Assembly: GCF_004327285.1 (NCBI RefSeq)
Contig: NZ_QJUI01000011.1
Coordinates: 1-64,000 of the forward strand
Origin: Phytopseudomonas daroniae
GTDB taxonomy: Bacteria > Pseudomonadota > Gammaproteobacteria > Pseudomonadales > Pseudomonadaceae
Length of the DNA stretch: 64,000 bases
Direction: 5' to 3'
The notes under the pieces are model-generated. The model was given only the letters and a program-made list of their open reading frames with translations. It ran no database searches and was not told the origin of the DNA. The position numbers and the translations under genes are program-made. Each line of letters opens with the position of its first letter. The stretch's first letter is position 1. Shown here piece by piece: positions 24,006 to 33,287 of this stretch.

Positions 24006-24530
24006 ATGGATAACCCAATAACCGCGTTGGTCGTCATGGGCGTATCCGGCTGTGGCAAAAGCTGCGTCGGAGAGTCGATCGTCGAACATATCGGCGGTTA
24101 CCTGATCGAGGGTGACCAGTTTCACCCACCCGCCAACATCGAGAAGATGAGCACCGGCGTTCCTCTTACCGATGAGGATCGTGCTGACTGGCTGACTCGC
24201 CTGGGCCAGGAACTGGCCAGCGCACTCGAAACCCATGATCGGCCACTGCTGGCCTGCTCTGCGCTCAAGCGCAAATACCGTGATCGGTTGCGCGAGGCCG
24301 TCCCCGGCCTGGGCTTCGTCTTTCTCGAACTGTCCCGCGAAGAAGCAGCAAGGCGCGTGGGCGACCGTCCAGGTCATTTCATGCCCGCCAGCCTTATCGA
24401 CAGTCAGTTCGCCACACTGGAATCACCGAGCGGTGAGCCCGCTACGCTGACTCTCGATGCCACTCTACCCATCGACACCCTTGGTCAGAAGGCCGCCGAT
24501 TGGTGGCGCTCTGCCGGCAACACCCGCTGA
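24006..24530 (+). CDS. gntK: Gluconokinase
   Basis: A 174-residue P-loop kinase that phosphorylates gluconate to 6-phosphogluconate, feeding the Entner-Doudoroff pathway. Walker A is GVSGCGKS at 12-19. The family blocks LIEGDQFHPPANIEKMSTGVPLTDEDR, ACSALKRKYRDRLR and HFMPASLIDSQFATLE follow. The start at 24006 has GGAG nine bases upstream. In-frame upstream codons would overlap the operator and give a non-homologous extension. It is first gene of gntK-gntP. Confidence 0.95.
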   Translation: MDNPITALVVMGVSGCGKSCVGESIVEHIGGYLIEGDQFHPPANIEKMSTGVPLTDEDRADWLTRLGQELASALETHDRPLLACSALKRKYRDRLREAVPGLGFVFLELSREEAARRVGDRPGHFMPASLIDSQFATLESPSGEPATLTLDATLPIDTLGQKAADWWRSAGNTR

Positions 24531-24580
24531 TAACGCAACACAACCACGCTTCTCCCATAACAAAGACAAGTGGAGACGAC

Positions 24581-24688
24581 ATGAAAACCGTCAATCAAGC
24601 TCACCGTTACCCATCCCTGAAAGATGATCGTGTTCGGCATTGCCGAATGGCCGCAGCTGTAGTAGAGGAGGGCGCTCATCATGAATGA
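24581..24688 (+). CDS. Possible 35-codon leader ORF before gntP
   Basis: ATG at 24581 follows GTGGAG with normal spacing. The frame reads MKTVNQAHRYPSLKDD and ends at a TGA that overlaps the first codons of gntP. The overlap would couple its translation to the permease. No family is recognised. It may be a regulatory leader, a remnant, or chance. Confidence 0.3.
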   Translation: MKTVNQAHRYPSLKDDRVRHCRMAAAVVEEGAHHE

Positions 24689-26057
24689 GGTGACCACCAC
24701 TCTCGGCGCCGGAGCGCTTCTATCCATAGCGGCTGGCGCCGTCCTTCTGCTGCTGTTGATGATCATCCGCTTCCGTCTGCATGCCTTTCTGGCGCTAGTG
24801 CTGGTGAGCATCATCACCGCACTGGTCACGCAAATCCCCTACGACAACGTCGTCCCGACGTTACTCGGCGGATTCGGCACCACGCTGGCGGCCGTAGCCC
24901 TGCTGGTCGGGCTTGGCGCCATGATCGGCCGACTGCTGGAAATAACCGGCGGCGCTCAGGTACTGGCGGACACGCTGATCAACAAGTTCGGCGAACAGCG
25001 GGCGCCGTTCGCCCTGGGTGTCGCTTCATTGTTGTTCGGCTTCCCGATCTTCTTCGATGCCGGGTTGATCGTGATGCTGCCGATCATCTTCAGTGTGGCC
25101 AAGCGCTTCGGTGGTTCTACCCTGACATACGCGTTGCCGGCCGCAGGTGCCTTTGCGGCGATGCATGCCTTGGTACCGCCGCATCCCGGGCCGGTCGCCG
25201 CTGCAGATTTGCTGGGCGCGAACATCGGCTTGCTGGTCATCGTCGGTACCGTGATCGCGTTGCCGACCTGGTACTTCGGTGCTTATCTGTTCGGTTTGTG
25301 GGCTGGCAAGCGCTTCAATCTCAAGCTGCCGGCCAGTTTCCTGACCGATGTCGAGCGTGACACCAGCGTGGCGCCGCCGCGGTTCTCGCTGGTACTGACC
25401 ATTCTGCTGATGCCGCTCGTGCTGATCTTCCTGGACACCGGGCTCAATACCCTCAGCGTGATGGGCGTGGTCGATGGCAGCAGTAATTGGGTGCAATTCC
25501 TGCGGATGATCGGCAAGACGCCAGTGGCACTGCTGATAACGGTGCTCTTCGCTCTGATCGCCTTCAGTGGCTGGCACAGCCGCAAGCACCTCGAAAAAGT
25601 CTGTGAAGGTGCGCTCGGGCCGATCTGCTCGATCATCCTGGTGACAGGGGCCGGGGGCATGTTCGGTGGTGTCCTGCGTACCAGCGGTATCGGTGATGCC
25701 CTGGCGGAGACCCTCTCGGATACCGGTATGCCGGTCATCCTCGCGGCCTTCGTGATCTCCGCAGCGCTGCGCGTGGCCCAGGGCTCGGCGACAGTGGCGC
25801 TGACCACCACAGCGGCACTGGTGGCACCCATGGTTGCTGCCACACCAGGACTGAGCGAGTTCGACCTGTGCTTCATCGTCGTTGCCATTGCCGGCGGTGC
25901 GACGGTGTTGTCTCACGTCAACGACTCGGGGTTCTGGCTGGTCAGCCGCTTCCTGGAAATGGACGAGAAAACCACCCTGAAAACCTGGACGGTGATGGAA
26001 ACCCTGCTGGGCGGCATTGCCTTCCTGCTGGCCGTAATCGGTAGCCTCATCCTCTAG
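24681..26057 (+). CDS. gntP: Gluconate permease, GntP family
   Basis: A 458-residue polytopic proton symporter of the GntP/GntT family. About a dozen hydrophobic segments run through the sequence. The family signature is in GAMIGRLLEITGGAQVLADTLI, LLFGFPIFFDAGLIVMLPI and ALPAAGAFAAMHALVPPHPGPVAAA, and late in the chain ALRVAQGSATVALTTTA and HVNDSGFWLVSRFL. GAGGAGG lies upstream of the ATG. It follows gntK by 150 nt and ends at a strong hairpin. Confidence 0.94.
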   Translation: MNEVTTTLGAGALLSIAAGAVLLLLLMIIRFRLHAFLALVLVSIITALVTQIPYDNVVPTLLGGFGTTLAAVALLVGLGAMIGRLLEITGGAQVLADTLINKFGEQRAPFALGVASLLFGFPIFFDAGLIVMLPIIFSVAKRFGGSTLTYALPAAGAFAAMHALVPPHPGPVAAADLLGANIGLLVIVGTVIALPTWYFGAYLFGLWAGKRFNLKLPASFLTDVERDTSVAPPRFSLVLTILLMPLVLIFLDTGLNTLSVMGVVDGSSNWVQFLRMIGKTPVALLITVLFALIAFSGWHSRKHLEKVCEGALGPICSIILVTGAGGMFGGVLRTSGIGDALAETLSDTGMPVILAAFVISAALRVAQGSATVALTTTAALVAPMVAATPGLSEFDLCFIVVAIAGGATVLSHVNDSGFWLVSRFLEMDEKTTLKTWTVMETLLGGIAFLLAVIGSLIL

Positions 26058-26072
26058 AGGCTGGTGCAAATC

Positions 26073-26112
26073 AGGCATTCGCAGCGAACCGCAACGGTCG
26101 CTGCGAATGCCT
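26073..26112 (+). terminator. Long hairpin after gntP
   Basis: A stem of 18 base pairs with one bulged A (26073-26091 with 26095-26112, 3-nt loop CAA) lies 16 nt past the gntP stop. No long T-run follows, so it may be a terminator or a 3'-end stabiliser. Confidence 0.65.
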
Positions 26113-26187
26113 CGCTCATGTTTGAAAACATGCAAGCTAGACGTATCCGCTCAATCACCTACAGTAACGAAAGGAACAAGAGGCCGT

Positions 26188-26505
26188 ATGAAACGGCCAT
26201 TAACCCTGCGTGGCAGGAAGCCATCAGGCGCCATTTATCGCGGAGCGCTCCCCATGCCTACTTTAACCAGCAAAGCGCCGGTATTCACTCACACCAGCCA
26301 AACCGGCTCACGCAGCGTTCAACTCGAATTCATCTGGGCAAACGAATTGGGCGGTATCGCTCAAGCGGTCATCGCTACATTCCAGGACGACACCGGAAAG
26401 CCGCTCAAGCAGTTCATCATATCAGGCCCATTCAGCGAGCCGGACAGCGCCCGCAAAGCAGTGATCGCCAAAGCGAATGCCTGGTTCGATCATGGTCGCG
26501 AGTGA
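26188..26505 (+). CDS. Hypothetical protein (105 residues)
   Basis: The frame starts MKRPLTLRGRK after AGAGG. An alternative ATG at 26254 (MPTLTSKAPVF) after GGAG would give 83 residues and is equally plausible. The C-terminal part (SVQLEFIWANELGGIAQAVIATFQDDTGKPLKQFIISGPF to ARKAVIAKANAWFDHGRE) has the amphipathic look of a small folded domain. No signal peptide or membrane segment is visible, and I recognise no family. It stands alone between the gluconate genes and the TonB/CobN operon. Confidence 0.5.
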   Translation: MKRPLTLRGRKPSGAIYRGALPMPTLTSKAPVFTHTSQTGSRSVQLEFIWANELGGIAQAVIATFQDDTGKPLKQFIISGPFSEPDSARKAVIAKANAWFDHGRE

Positions 26506-26996
26506 GCGGATCCGAAGAAATCTCAGAAACCCTCAAAATAGAAAAAAACATAAGCACAAGCGACTTCAAACGCCGGCTGGACATCGGAAATTCTGCGCGT
26601 GCGGCCAGTATTTCGAGGTCGTGGATACCGTTCGAGGTGGGCAAGGGCAGTATCTGCTTCGGGCATGGGTCTATTGGCCTTGATCATCAGTGCGGCCGCA
26701 TTTCCCGCCCGGCCTGAGCGAACCAAACCAAGTTGACCTCAAAAACGTGGCACGGACACGTCAGCGCGTCATCAGCGTAAAATAACGCACGAATGGTTAC
26801 GATATAAAGTAACATTCTTGAGTTGCCATCATCGATAGCCTCCACTAGAGAGGCGCGATGCCACACATCGCGCGGCACAGAATGTGATCTAAAAAGAAAT
26901 GATATAACGATTCCAATCTGACGGAGATAGGGATCAATTGCTTGTTTGATGTACGCCGCCGGCAGTGGCGTACGCAGTTCAGAAGGGGATAGCGCC
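26506..26996. promoter_or_regulatory. Upstream region of the TonB receptor/CobN-like operon
   Basis: This 491-nt gap holds no convincing gene. Two AT-rich elements 100 bp apart start with GATATAA: GTTACGATATAAAGTAAC at 26796-26813 (GTTAC-N8-GTAAC palindrome) and GAAATGATATAACGATTCC at 26896-26914. Each resembles half of the gammaproteobacterial Zur box. No B12-box of a cobalamin riboswitch was found by eye. Confidence 0.5.
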
Positions 26997-28940
26997 ATGT
27001 CTTACACCTCACCGCGCCTGCAGCTTTTGTCGCTGGTTTCTGCTTTGCCGTTCATGGCAACTGCGGCAACGACACCTATCGATCTGGATGAGCTTGTCGT
27101 TACCGCAACCTCCACCGAGCGACAGCTCAAGGATGCTCCGGCAAGCATCTCGGTCATCACCCGTGAAGCGTTGAGTGAGCGCCCCGTGCAGGATCTGGAG
27201 GATGCCTTGCGTGGCACACCGGGCTTGCAGTTCACCGGTGTGGGGATGACCCGAAGAGGTATCAGCATCCGCGGCATGGACAGTGGCCACACGCTGGTTT
27301 TGCTGAATGGTCAGCGCATCAATACCGCGGCAGGTGCCATCGCTCACTCGGATTTCGATTTGGGCTGGGTTCCGGTCGAGTCCATCGAACGAATTGAGGT
27401 CGTACGTGGCCCGATGTCATCACTCTATGGGTCGGAAGCACTGGGTGGTGTGATCAACGTCATCACGCGCAAGGCCACCGATGAGTGGAAAGGCAGTGCG
27501 TTGCTGAGCGGCGGTTTGCGAGAGGATGATCGTGGTGGGCAAAGCCACCAGGTGGGTGCCTATGTGGGTGGGCCTCTGGTGCCAGGTGTGCTGGGTTTGT
27601 CGCTGACTGGAGAAAGCCGACGCCGTCAGGAAACGCCACTGCACCTGGATGCCACGCAGTCGGAACTTGAAGGACGTGATGCGCACAATGCCAGCGCTAC
27701 TCTCAGTTGGACGCCCGACCAGGCCCAGCGTATCGATTTCACCTATGGCAATGGGCTTGAGGATCGTTGGCGTAATACCCGCAGCGCAGGCGCAAGCCCA
27801 ATCGATTACGAGTCTAGCGACCGCATCGAACGTGAGCACTATGCGATTGCCCATAGTGGTGACTGGAGCTGGGGGAGCAGTTCGCTGCGTGCTTACCGTA
27901 GCGAACTGGAGCGCACCAACCGCTACACCAACGGTGTTGTCCCGAGCTCACCCCATCAGCGCCTGACCGACGATATCGTCGATGGCAGTTTCAGTGTGCC
28001 CTTGGCAGATACTCATTTGCTTACTGCCGGTGCCGAATGGCGCAAGGAGCAATTGGAGGACGGCGGATTCCTTGTCGGTGATGCACAGACCATCCACCGT
28101 GCGCTGTTCCTGCAGGATGAGCTCACTTTCAGCCCCGCTTGGTCGCTGGTACTCGGTAGCCGCTTCGACAACCACGAGCAATATGGTTGGCAGAAGAGTC
28201 CGCGTGCTTACCTGGTGCACCATGTCAATGACGCCCTGACTCTGAAGGGAGGCGTCGGACGTGGTTTCAAGGCACCGACGCTGAAGCAGCTGTCACCCGG
28301 CTATTCGGCTGTCGGCGGCGGCGGACAGTTCACCATTTACGGCAATCCGGATCTGGCCCCGGAGATCAACACCACCTACGAATTCAGTGCCGACTATCAG
28401 GGGCTGGGCTGGTCGGCCAACGCCGGGGTGTTCCAGAACAACGTGCACGGTCTGATCCAGACCCGTTGCGTCTCCTCCTGTGGCATACGCCGGCTGGAAG
28501 TTCGCAATTACGAAAACGTCGACAAGGCACGTATCCGAGGGCTCGAGTTGGGCGGCGGGGTGGATCTGCCGCAGAACCTGCGCTGGGATCTCAACTACAC
28601 CTACCTCGATGCCATTGATCGTAGCGCCGGGCGTCGATTGGGTGATCGTTCCCGACACCTGGGCAACACCACATTGCAGTGGAAGCCCAACAGTGGCTTC
28701 AACGCCCAGATCCGCGGCGAATATGTCGGTAGTCAGTTGAGTTACTCGGGGAGCAGCACCTACTCCATGCCTGCCTATAGCCTCTGGCATCTGGAAATGA
28801 GCCAATCGCTGACCGATAACCTGACCTTGCGCGGCGGCATCGAGAACCTGACCGATAGAGACTTCAGCGATACAGAAGACGCATTCACCTTCGCCGAGCC
28901 TGGTCGTACCTTGCATATCGGTTTGAACCTGAGTTTCTGA
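26997..28940 (+). CDS. TonB-dependent outer-membrane receptor
   Basis: A 647-residue TonB-dependent transporter. Signal peptide about residues 1-24, TonB-box-like DELVVTAT near 31-38, plug domain (QDLEDALRGTPGLQF, ISIRGMDSGHTLVLLNGQRI, VPVESIERIEVVRGPMSSLYGSEALGGVINVITRK), then a 22-strand-type barrel ending in the terminal aromatic (GLNLSF). AAGGGG lies upstream of the ATG. The cobN-like gene starts 1 nt after its stop. The ligand is unknown. The operon partners point to a tetrapyrrole, corrinoid or metal-chelate, and the upstream half-sites make zinc limitation a candidate inducer. It is the head gene of the four-gene operon. Confidence 0.9.
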   Translation: MSYTSPRLQLLSLVSALPFMATAATTPIDLDELVVTATSTERQLKDAPASISVITREALSERPVQDLEDALRGTPGLQFTGVGMTRRGISIRGMDSGHTLVLLNGQRINTAAGAIAHSDFDLGWVPVESIERIEVVRGPMSSLYGSEALGGVINVITRKATDEWKGSALLSGGLREDDRGGQSHQVGAYVGGPLVPGVLGLSLTGESRRRQETPLHLDATQSELEGRDAHNASATLSWTPDQAQRIDFTYGNGLEDRWRNTRSAGASPIDYESSDRIEREHYAIAHSGDWSWGSSSLRAYRSELERTNRYTNGVVPSSPHQRLTDDIVDGSFSVPLADTHLLTAGAEWRKEQLEDGGFLVGDAQTIHRALFLQDELTFSPAWSLVLGSRFDNHEQYGWQKSPRAYLVHHVNDALTLKGGVGRGFKAPTLKQLSPGYSAVGGGGQFTIYGNPDLAPEINTTYEFSADYQGLGWSANAGVFQNNVHGLIQTRCVSSCGIRRLEVRNYENVDKARIRGLELGGGVDLPQNLRWDLNYTYLDAIDRSAGRRLGDRSRHLGNTTLQWKPNSGFNAQIRGEYVGSQLSYSGSSTYSMPAYSLWHLEMSQSLTDNLTLRGGIENLTDRDFSDTEDAFTFAEPGRTLHIGLNLSF

Positions 28941-28941
28941 C

Positions 28942-31900
28942 ATGCGCCAGTACTTCTATGCATTGCTGGCCCTGTTGATAGCGGGCTCGGCGGTAGCCGA
29001 GGCGCGTGAGTCGAAAGCCGATGTCCGCATCCTGACAACTGATTTCGTTCTGCAAGGCAAGCTCGATCGCTTGCAGCAGTGGGGGCAGGAGGCCGGACTA
29101 TCGTTGCAATCCGAACACCTGTCCAAACGCTTGCCGGGGCTAGGCGGTTCGCTGCTGGGGGCTCGCCTGGTGCTTCTCGATACGCCACGCCCGAGCGACC
29201 TGGCGGAGATGCAACAGGCGTTAGGTGACGAACTGACGGCCACCAGTACGCCCTGGCTACGTGTTGGCGGCGGTTCGCCAGCATTCGGCAATCTGCCTGC
29301 ACCCGTGGCGATGCGCCTTGCTGCTTACTACGGCAATGGCGGTGAGCGTAACTTGCGCCATTTCTTTCTTTATCTGAAGGCCTACCAGACGGGGACTGCA
29401 TCTGATGACATACCGAAGCCCGAGCTCCTGGGCAAGTCTGGTATCTATCATCCGCAAGCCCCGGAAGTATTCGAGCGCCTGGAGGATTATCTGCAATGGG
29501 GAGCTGCACGATGGCCTGAAAAGGCCCCTCGGGTAGCGTTCGCCATTCACCGTGGCGCCATAGTCGATGCGCAGTTGCGCCTGATCGATGATCTGCTTCT
29601 GCGCAGCGAGCGTCATGGTCAGGCGCCGCTGGTGTTCTGGTTCGATGACAGTGATCCGCAAGCCTTGCAGAAGCTTCTCAAGCCCTGGCATGCCGATGTG
29701 CTGGTCAACCTGCAGCACATGCAAAACGCGCCGGCCAGAAAAGCCGAGTTCCTCGCGCTTGGGATACCGGTTATCGCGACCCTGGTCTCGCGCGAAGGTG
29801 ATCGCGAGCATTGGCGCCAAGCCGGCAGCGGTATCTCCCCACGCACTGCGGCCACGCTGTTGAGCGTGCCCGAGAGCTGGGGCATGAGCGATCCGTTGGT
29901 CATCGGTGCCGTTGAAGGCGGTGAACCTCTGGCTTTGGACGAGCAGGTCGAGATTCTGCTGGGCAAGGTCGACAGCCTTGCTCGCCTGCGCCATACCTCC
30001 CCGGCAGATAAGCATCTGGCCCTGATGTTCTGGAACCACCCGGACGGCGAACGCAATATCGCGGCCTCCAATCTCAACGTACCCAGAAGTCTGCAGCATC
30101 TGCTGCACGAGCTGGCGGTCGCCGGCTACGACGTTCACGAGCAATCGGAGCAACAGCTGATCGACGCTGCCAGGCAGCTTCTCGGCGGCTATTACCATCC
30201 GCAAACCCTGGATCGATTGCTCGAGAAAAGGCTGGCCATAACCTTGCCGCTTTCCGCCTATCAGGCCTGGCTGGCGCAGCAGCCACGAGCCGTTCAGCAG
30301 CAGTTGCGAGCGCGCTGGGGAGAGCCTTCGGTACATTGGGCATTACGCGAGGTCGATGGTGAACAGCAGTTCGTCATTCCTGCAATGCGCCTGGGCAAGC
30401 TGATACTCATGCCACAGCCGCCACGGGCAGGTCGTCCGGGCGAGGCCTATCACGACGCCAAGGTGCCGCCTGATCATGTTTATCTCGCGGCTTATCAGTA
30501 TCTGCGAGAAGGCTTCAAGGCAAATGCGCTGATCCATTTCGGTACCCACGGTACTCAGGAGTGGCTGCCCGGCAAGGATCGTGGCCTGGCTGCCAGCGAC
30601 TATCCCTTTCTGGCACTGGGCGATTTACCCGTCTTCTATCCCTACATTCAGGACAATATCGGTGAAGCGATGCAGGCCAGACGTCGGGGCAGGGCGGTCA
30701 TCGTCAGCCACCAGACGCCGCCATTTGCCCCGGCAGGTCTTTACGACGAATTGCGCGACCTGCATGAGCTGCTTCACGAGTATCAGCAACTGGATGAGGG
30801 GGCGGTACGCGAGGAAACGGCAGAGCGGATACGCGTTTTAGCGCTGGACAACGACCTGGGCCGTGACATCGGCTGGGACGAGACTCGCATGCGTGCCGAT
30901 TTCGGGGCGTTTCTGGCTGCGTTGCATGAGCATGTCCATGACCTGGCCGAAGCCAACACGCCATTGGGGCTGCACACCTTCGGCTTGCCGGCCACCCTGG
31001 AGCAGCGACTGGCCACTGTCCTGCAGCAGCTGGGGGAGCCCTATCTTCAGGCTCTCGGGGTATCCACCGACGAACCGCTGGCCGAGGATTTTGCGGCGCT
31101 TAAAGCCAGCCTGCCGTATCGCACCCTGGAACGTTACCTGAGTCAGCCTGCGGCGATCGCGCAGATCGACAACGCAAGGTTGCGTGAACAGATCGAGCGC
31201 GCCCGCGACCTGGAACGGCACCTGGCCAATCCTGGCGAGATGCAGGCCTTGCTCGCCGGCCTTGCGGGCGGTTTCATCGCCCCAGGCCCTGGCGGTGATC
31301 CCATACGCAACCCGCAGGTACCCAGCGGCCGTAATCTCTATGCCTTCGAGGCTGACAAGCTACCGACACGCTCGGCCTATGCCAGTGGCGAGGTTGCCCT
31401 CGAGCAACTGCTGGACAGCTATCGACGTGAGCACGGCGGCCAGTACCCGAGCAAACTCGCCTTCAGTCTCTGGTCATCGGAGGCGATGCGTCATCTGGGC
31501 GTTCTCGAGAGCCAGGTACTGCATGCGCTCGGCTTGCGCCCTATATGGGATGCGGGGGGACGGGTAACCGGCCTGGAAATCATTCCCGCACGCGAGTTGG
31601 GGCGTCCACGTATCGATGCAGTGGTTCAGGTAACCAGTGTTTATCGCGATCAGTTCGACGGGTTCATGCGCCTGCTGGCTGATACGTTCGAGCAGCTTGC
31701 CCAGCTGGATGAACCAGGGAATAGCGTTTTTGCCAATAGCCAGTCCGTGGCAATGCGACTGCGCGCAGAGGGCGTGGAGCCCGAGCGTGCTCTGCAGCTA
31801 TCGCGGGTAAGGGTATTCGGCAACGAGGCTGGCGATTACGGTACCGGCGTCTCTCGGTTGGCGCTGGACTCGACCAAGTGGGAAGGTGACTCGGCTATTG

Positions 31901-32814
31901 CCGAGCAGTTCCTCGCGCGCTTGCAGTATGGATATAGCGCGTCGGGATGGGGCCAGAAGCTCGAAGGCCACAACCTCTTCGCCGAGCACCTCAAAGGCGT
32001 GCAGGCTGCAGTCATGGCGCGTTCCAGCGAACTCAACGGAGTGCTCTCCACCGATCATCCTTTCGAGTTTCTTGGCGGCCTTTCTGCGGCTGTCCGGCAC
32101 CTGGATGGTGCCAGCCCGGCGCTCTATATCTCCGATCTGCGCAAGACCCGGCCGCGTACCAGCGGCGCCGCCGAGTTCCTGGCCAGCGAACTGCGCAGTC
32201 GCTATCTGAACCCGCAATGGATCAGTGCCATGAAGGAGGAGGGCTACGCCGGTACCCTGGAGCTCCTCGACGTCACCAACAACCTGTTTGGTTGGCAGGC
32301 AGCCGATCCCTCCACGGTGCGGGCGGATCAGTGGCAAGCGCTTCACGACACCTACGTCATGGACAAGCGCGATCTGCAACTCGATCGATGGTTCGAGCAA
32401 CACAACCCGACTGCGCAAGCTCAGCTCATCGAGCGCATGGCTGAAGCCATACGCAAGGGCTATTGGGATGCTCCGGAACAGACTCGCCGCGAACTGGCGC
32501 AGCGCTGGACGGAACTGACAGAACAGCATGAGGCCGATGCCGGCGCGCCGCTCACCACCGAGTTCGTACAGCAGATGGGCAGTGGCTTCGGTCTCGCCAA
32601 TCCTGCGGCCAGCAATGCAGCACAAGGTGCAGGTGAAACCGTGCAAGGCCAGGTGCTGCGCGAAGTGCAGCCTGCCGAGCCCCCTCCGTTTCCCTGGGCC
32701 CTATGGCTGGGCGCCTGCGCCTTGCTTGCCTGCATCTTTTGGGGGGCTGCCAGGCAGTGGTTTGCCGGCCGTCAACAGCTTTTGAGCAAACGATTTGTAC
32801 AGGACGCGACATGA
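28942..32814 (+). CDS. CobN/magnesium-chelatase H-family protein, envelope-anchored
   Basis: A 1290-residue member of the CobN/BchH large-chelatase family, whose cytoplasmic members insert Co or Mg into tetrapyrroles with AAA+ partners. Here the protein begins with a signal peptide (MRQYFYALLALLIAGSAVAEA) and ends with a hydrophobic anchor near 1250-1270 followed by a short basic tail, so the catalytic body should lie in the periplasm. The family core is clear: HFGTHGTQEWLPGK near 533, DNIGEAMQARRRGRAVIVSHQTPP, and GGFIAPGPGGDPIRNPQVPSGRNLYAF. No CobS/CobT or ChlI/D genes are present. The stop overlaps the ExbB-like start (ATGA). Similar CobN-like proteins beside TonB receptors occur in Pseudomonas zinc-starvation loci and in Bacteroidetes hmu haem operons. 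Direction of metal transfer is inference. Confidence 0.88.
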   Translation: MRQYFYALLALLIAGSAVAEARESKADVRILTTDFVLQGKLDRLQQWGQEAGLSLQSEHLSKRLPGLGGSLLGARLVLLDTPRPSDLAEMQQALGDELTATSTPWLRVGGGSPAFGNLPAPVAMRLAAYYGNGGERNLRHFFLYLKAYQTGTASDDIPKPELLGKSGIYHPQAPEVFERLEDYLQWGAARWPEKAPRVAFAIHRGAIVDAQLRLIDDLLLRSERHGQAPLVFWFDDSDPQALQKLLKPWHADVLVNLQHMQNAPARKAEFLALGIPVIATLVSREGDREHWRQAGSGISPRTAATLLSVPESWGMSDPLVIGAVEGGEPLALDEQVEILLGKVDSLARLRHTSPADKHLALMFWNHPDGERNIAASNLNVPRSLQHLLHELAVAGYDVHEQSEQQLIDAARQLLGGYYHPQTLDRLLEKRLAITLPLSAYQAWLAQQPRAVQQQLRARWGEPSVHWALREVDGEQQFVIPAMRLGKLILMPQPPRAGRPGEAYHDAKVPPDHVYLAAYQYLREGFKANALIHFGTHGTQEWLPGKDRGLAASDYPFLALGDLPVFYPYIQDNIGEAMQARRRGRAVIVSHQTPPFAPAGLYDELRDLHELLHEYQQLDEGAVREETAERIRVLALDNDLGRDIGWDETRMRADFGAFLAALHEHVHDLAEANTPLGLHTFGLPATLEQRLATVLQQLGEPYLQALGVSTDEPLAEDFAALKASLPYRTLERYLSQPAAIAQIDNARLREQIERARDLERHLANPGEMQALLAGLAGGFIAPGPGGDPIRNPQVPSGRNLYAFEADKLPTRSAYASGEVALEQLLDSYRREHGGQYPSKLAFSLWSSEAMRHLGVLESQVLHALGLRPIWDAGGRVTGLEIIPARELGRPRIDAVVQVTSVYRDQFDGFMRLLADTFEQLAQLDEPGNSVFANSQSVAMRLRAEGVEPERALQLSRVRVFGNEAGDYGTGVSRLALDSTKWEGDSAIAEQFLARLQYGYSASGWGQKLEGHNLFAEHLKGVQAAVMARSSELNGVLSTDHPFEFLGGLSAAVRHLDGASPALYISDLRKTRPRTSGAAEFLASELRSRYLNPQWISAMKEEGYAGTLELLDVTNNLFGWQAADPSTVRADQWQALHDTYVMDKRDLQLDRWFEQHNPTAQAQLIERMAEAIRKGYWDAPEQTRRELAQRWTELTEQHEADAGAPLTTEFVQQMGSGFGLANPAASNAAQGAGETVQGQVLREVQPAEPPPFPWALWLGACALLACIFWGAARQWFAGRQQLLSKRFVQDAT

Positions 32815-33287
32815 ATACTTTCGAAACCAGTCTCTACGAACTGACCCGTCTTTTCCTCGTGCCCGTCTTGCTGCTGATCATGGCGGCACTGGCATATGCC
32901 TTCGTGGCCTTGGGAGCTTTCCTGGTCGAGGCCTTCCAGCGACGTAAGGGGCAGTACCAACCAGCGCTTGTGCGCTATCAGCGCGTTCATGGCGGTAGTA
33001 GTGACGACCTCGAACTATGGATCATGGGTCGCCTGGAATGGTTGCGCATTACCTCGCGCAGCGCACCGATGCTCGGCCTGGTGGCGACCATGATTCCGAT
33101 GGGGCCGACGCTGCTCGCTCTGACGCAGAACGATGCTCAAGGCATTGCCGATAATCTGGTGGTGGCTTTTTCTGCCGTGATTCTCGCCCTGGTTGCGGCC
33201 AGCATCACCTTCTTCATCCTCACCATACGCCGTCGATGGTTACTCCAGGAACTGCGAGCCATCGAGCGTTTGCAGGAGAATCGTTGA
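32811..33287 (+). CDS. MotA/TolQ/ExbB-like proton channel
   Basis: A 158-residue inner-membrane protein with three hydrophobic segments (about 12-38, 82-104, 112-140). The segment around SRSAPMLGLVATMIPMGPTLLAL carries the ExbB/TolQ family GLVATMIPMGP motif, and the following helix is NLVVAFSAVILALVAASITFFIL. It starts inside the last codons of the cobN-like gene and its TGA shares one base with the next ATG, so all are translationally coupled. It probably couples proton flow to the CobN-like protein or to the receptor in this operon. Confidence 0.88.
   Translation: MNTFETSLYELTRLFLVPVLLLIMAALAYAFVALGAFLVEAFQRRKGQYQPALVRYQRVHGGSSDDLELWIMGRLEWLRITSRSAPMLGLVATMIPMGPTLLALTQNDAQGIADNLVVAFSAVILALVAASITFFILTIRRRWLLQELRAIERLQENR

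Noticed and set aside
26640..26996. Cobalamin riboswitch before the TonB receptor/CobN-like operon
   Set aside because: I looked for a B12-box and the conserved core and found none. A covariance-model search with the cobalamin family would settle it.
26687..26998. Minus-strand 103-codon frame before the TonB receptor
   Set aside because: It covers the receptor promoter and start, has no recognised domain, and overlaps the candidate Zur-like elements.
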